From contig DJEH01000065.1 of assembly GCA_002431845.1 (NCBI GenBank), forward strand, positions 14,193 to 37,606: a DNA stretch of 23,414 bases, in the 5' to 3' direction. Positions 23,248-23,414 of the stretch are shown in pieces (within the stretch, counting starts at the first letter, position 1; each line of letters opens with the position of its first letter). Both the position numbers and the translations under genes were made by a program. The DNA is from Prevotellaceae bacterium UBA5903 (GTDB lineage: Bacteria; Bacteroidota; Bacteroidia; Bacteroidales; Bacteroidaceae). Below the pieces are notes generated by a model, which ran no database searches, was not told the origin of the DNA, and was given only the letters and a program-made list of their open reading frames with translations.

Positions 23248-23370
23248 ATAATATATGCGTGGTTGATTTTGTAATCTTATTTGCCTTAAGTCGCCTTACT
23301 ATTGAACCATAAAGCCGTTATGCTGCTGCCACAGCACGTGGTATTCTGCCATAACATGCGTAAGGTGTTG

Positions 23371-23414
23371 GCGTATCACGGCCGTGATACGCTCGTATCG
23401 CGCCCATGATACGC
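23371..23414. repeat. 22-bp palindromic tandem repeat, cut by the window edge
   Basis: Two adjacent 22-bp units (23371-23392 and 23393-23414) are identical at 18 of 22 positions. The first, GCGTATCACGGCCGTGATAC plus GC, is a perfect palindrome; the second is a degenerate one. The array may continue beyond the window. Confidence 0.8.

Overview
The window looks like a chromosomal segment of a Bacteroidales bacterium, most likely Prevotella or a close relative. It encodes a short Bacteroidetes-type primary sigma factor. Matches to the Bacteroidetes -7 promoter element TAnnTTTG lie upstream of many genes. Shine-Dalgarno sites are largely absent, and several genes belong to Bacteroidetes-typical families (a DUF4301 protein, a glycine-lipid acyltransferase pair, an enlarged LptF/LptG-type permease). 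Nothing suggests a mobile element: there is no transposase, integrase, phage gene or plasmid gene. This is mostly core genome with intergenic repeats.

Left block (1-9824, all minus strand): a Bax inhibitor-1 family membrane protein cut by the window edge; ribBA (riboflavin synthesis); an LptF/LptG family permease (LPS export); a CAT-anticodon tRNA with its own promoter and terminator; two single-domain CHR (chromate transporter family) proteins; a DUF4301 protein resembling UDP-sugar pyrophosphorylases; a 670-base gene-free gap with a four-copy 22-bp tandem repeat; then nrnA (oligoribonuclease/pAp phosphatase) and rpe (pentose phosphate epimerase).

Central block (10156-16804, plus strand): a PlsC-like acyltransferase and a GNAT-like N-acyltransferase that match the glsA/glsB glycine-lipid pair, rpoD with a strong terminator, and two tandem paralogous APC-superfamily amino-acid permeases.

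Right block (16901-23247, minus strand except one gene): a SotB-like sugar efflux MFS protein, divergent from a YhcH/EbgC family gene; a membrane-anchored metallophosphoesterase starting with GTG; a CNNM-CBS transporter protein with a hairpin-rich leader; and an S9-family peptidase. The window ends inside another 22-bp repeat whose unit is a perfect palindrome.

Most transcription units end in clear intrinsic terminators, eight of which are placed here. The least explained items are the 22-bp arrays, a repeat family (TTTTGAAyrCyTACTTr) found in three intergenic regions, and the DUF4301 protein. No large undescribed multi-gene system is evident.
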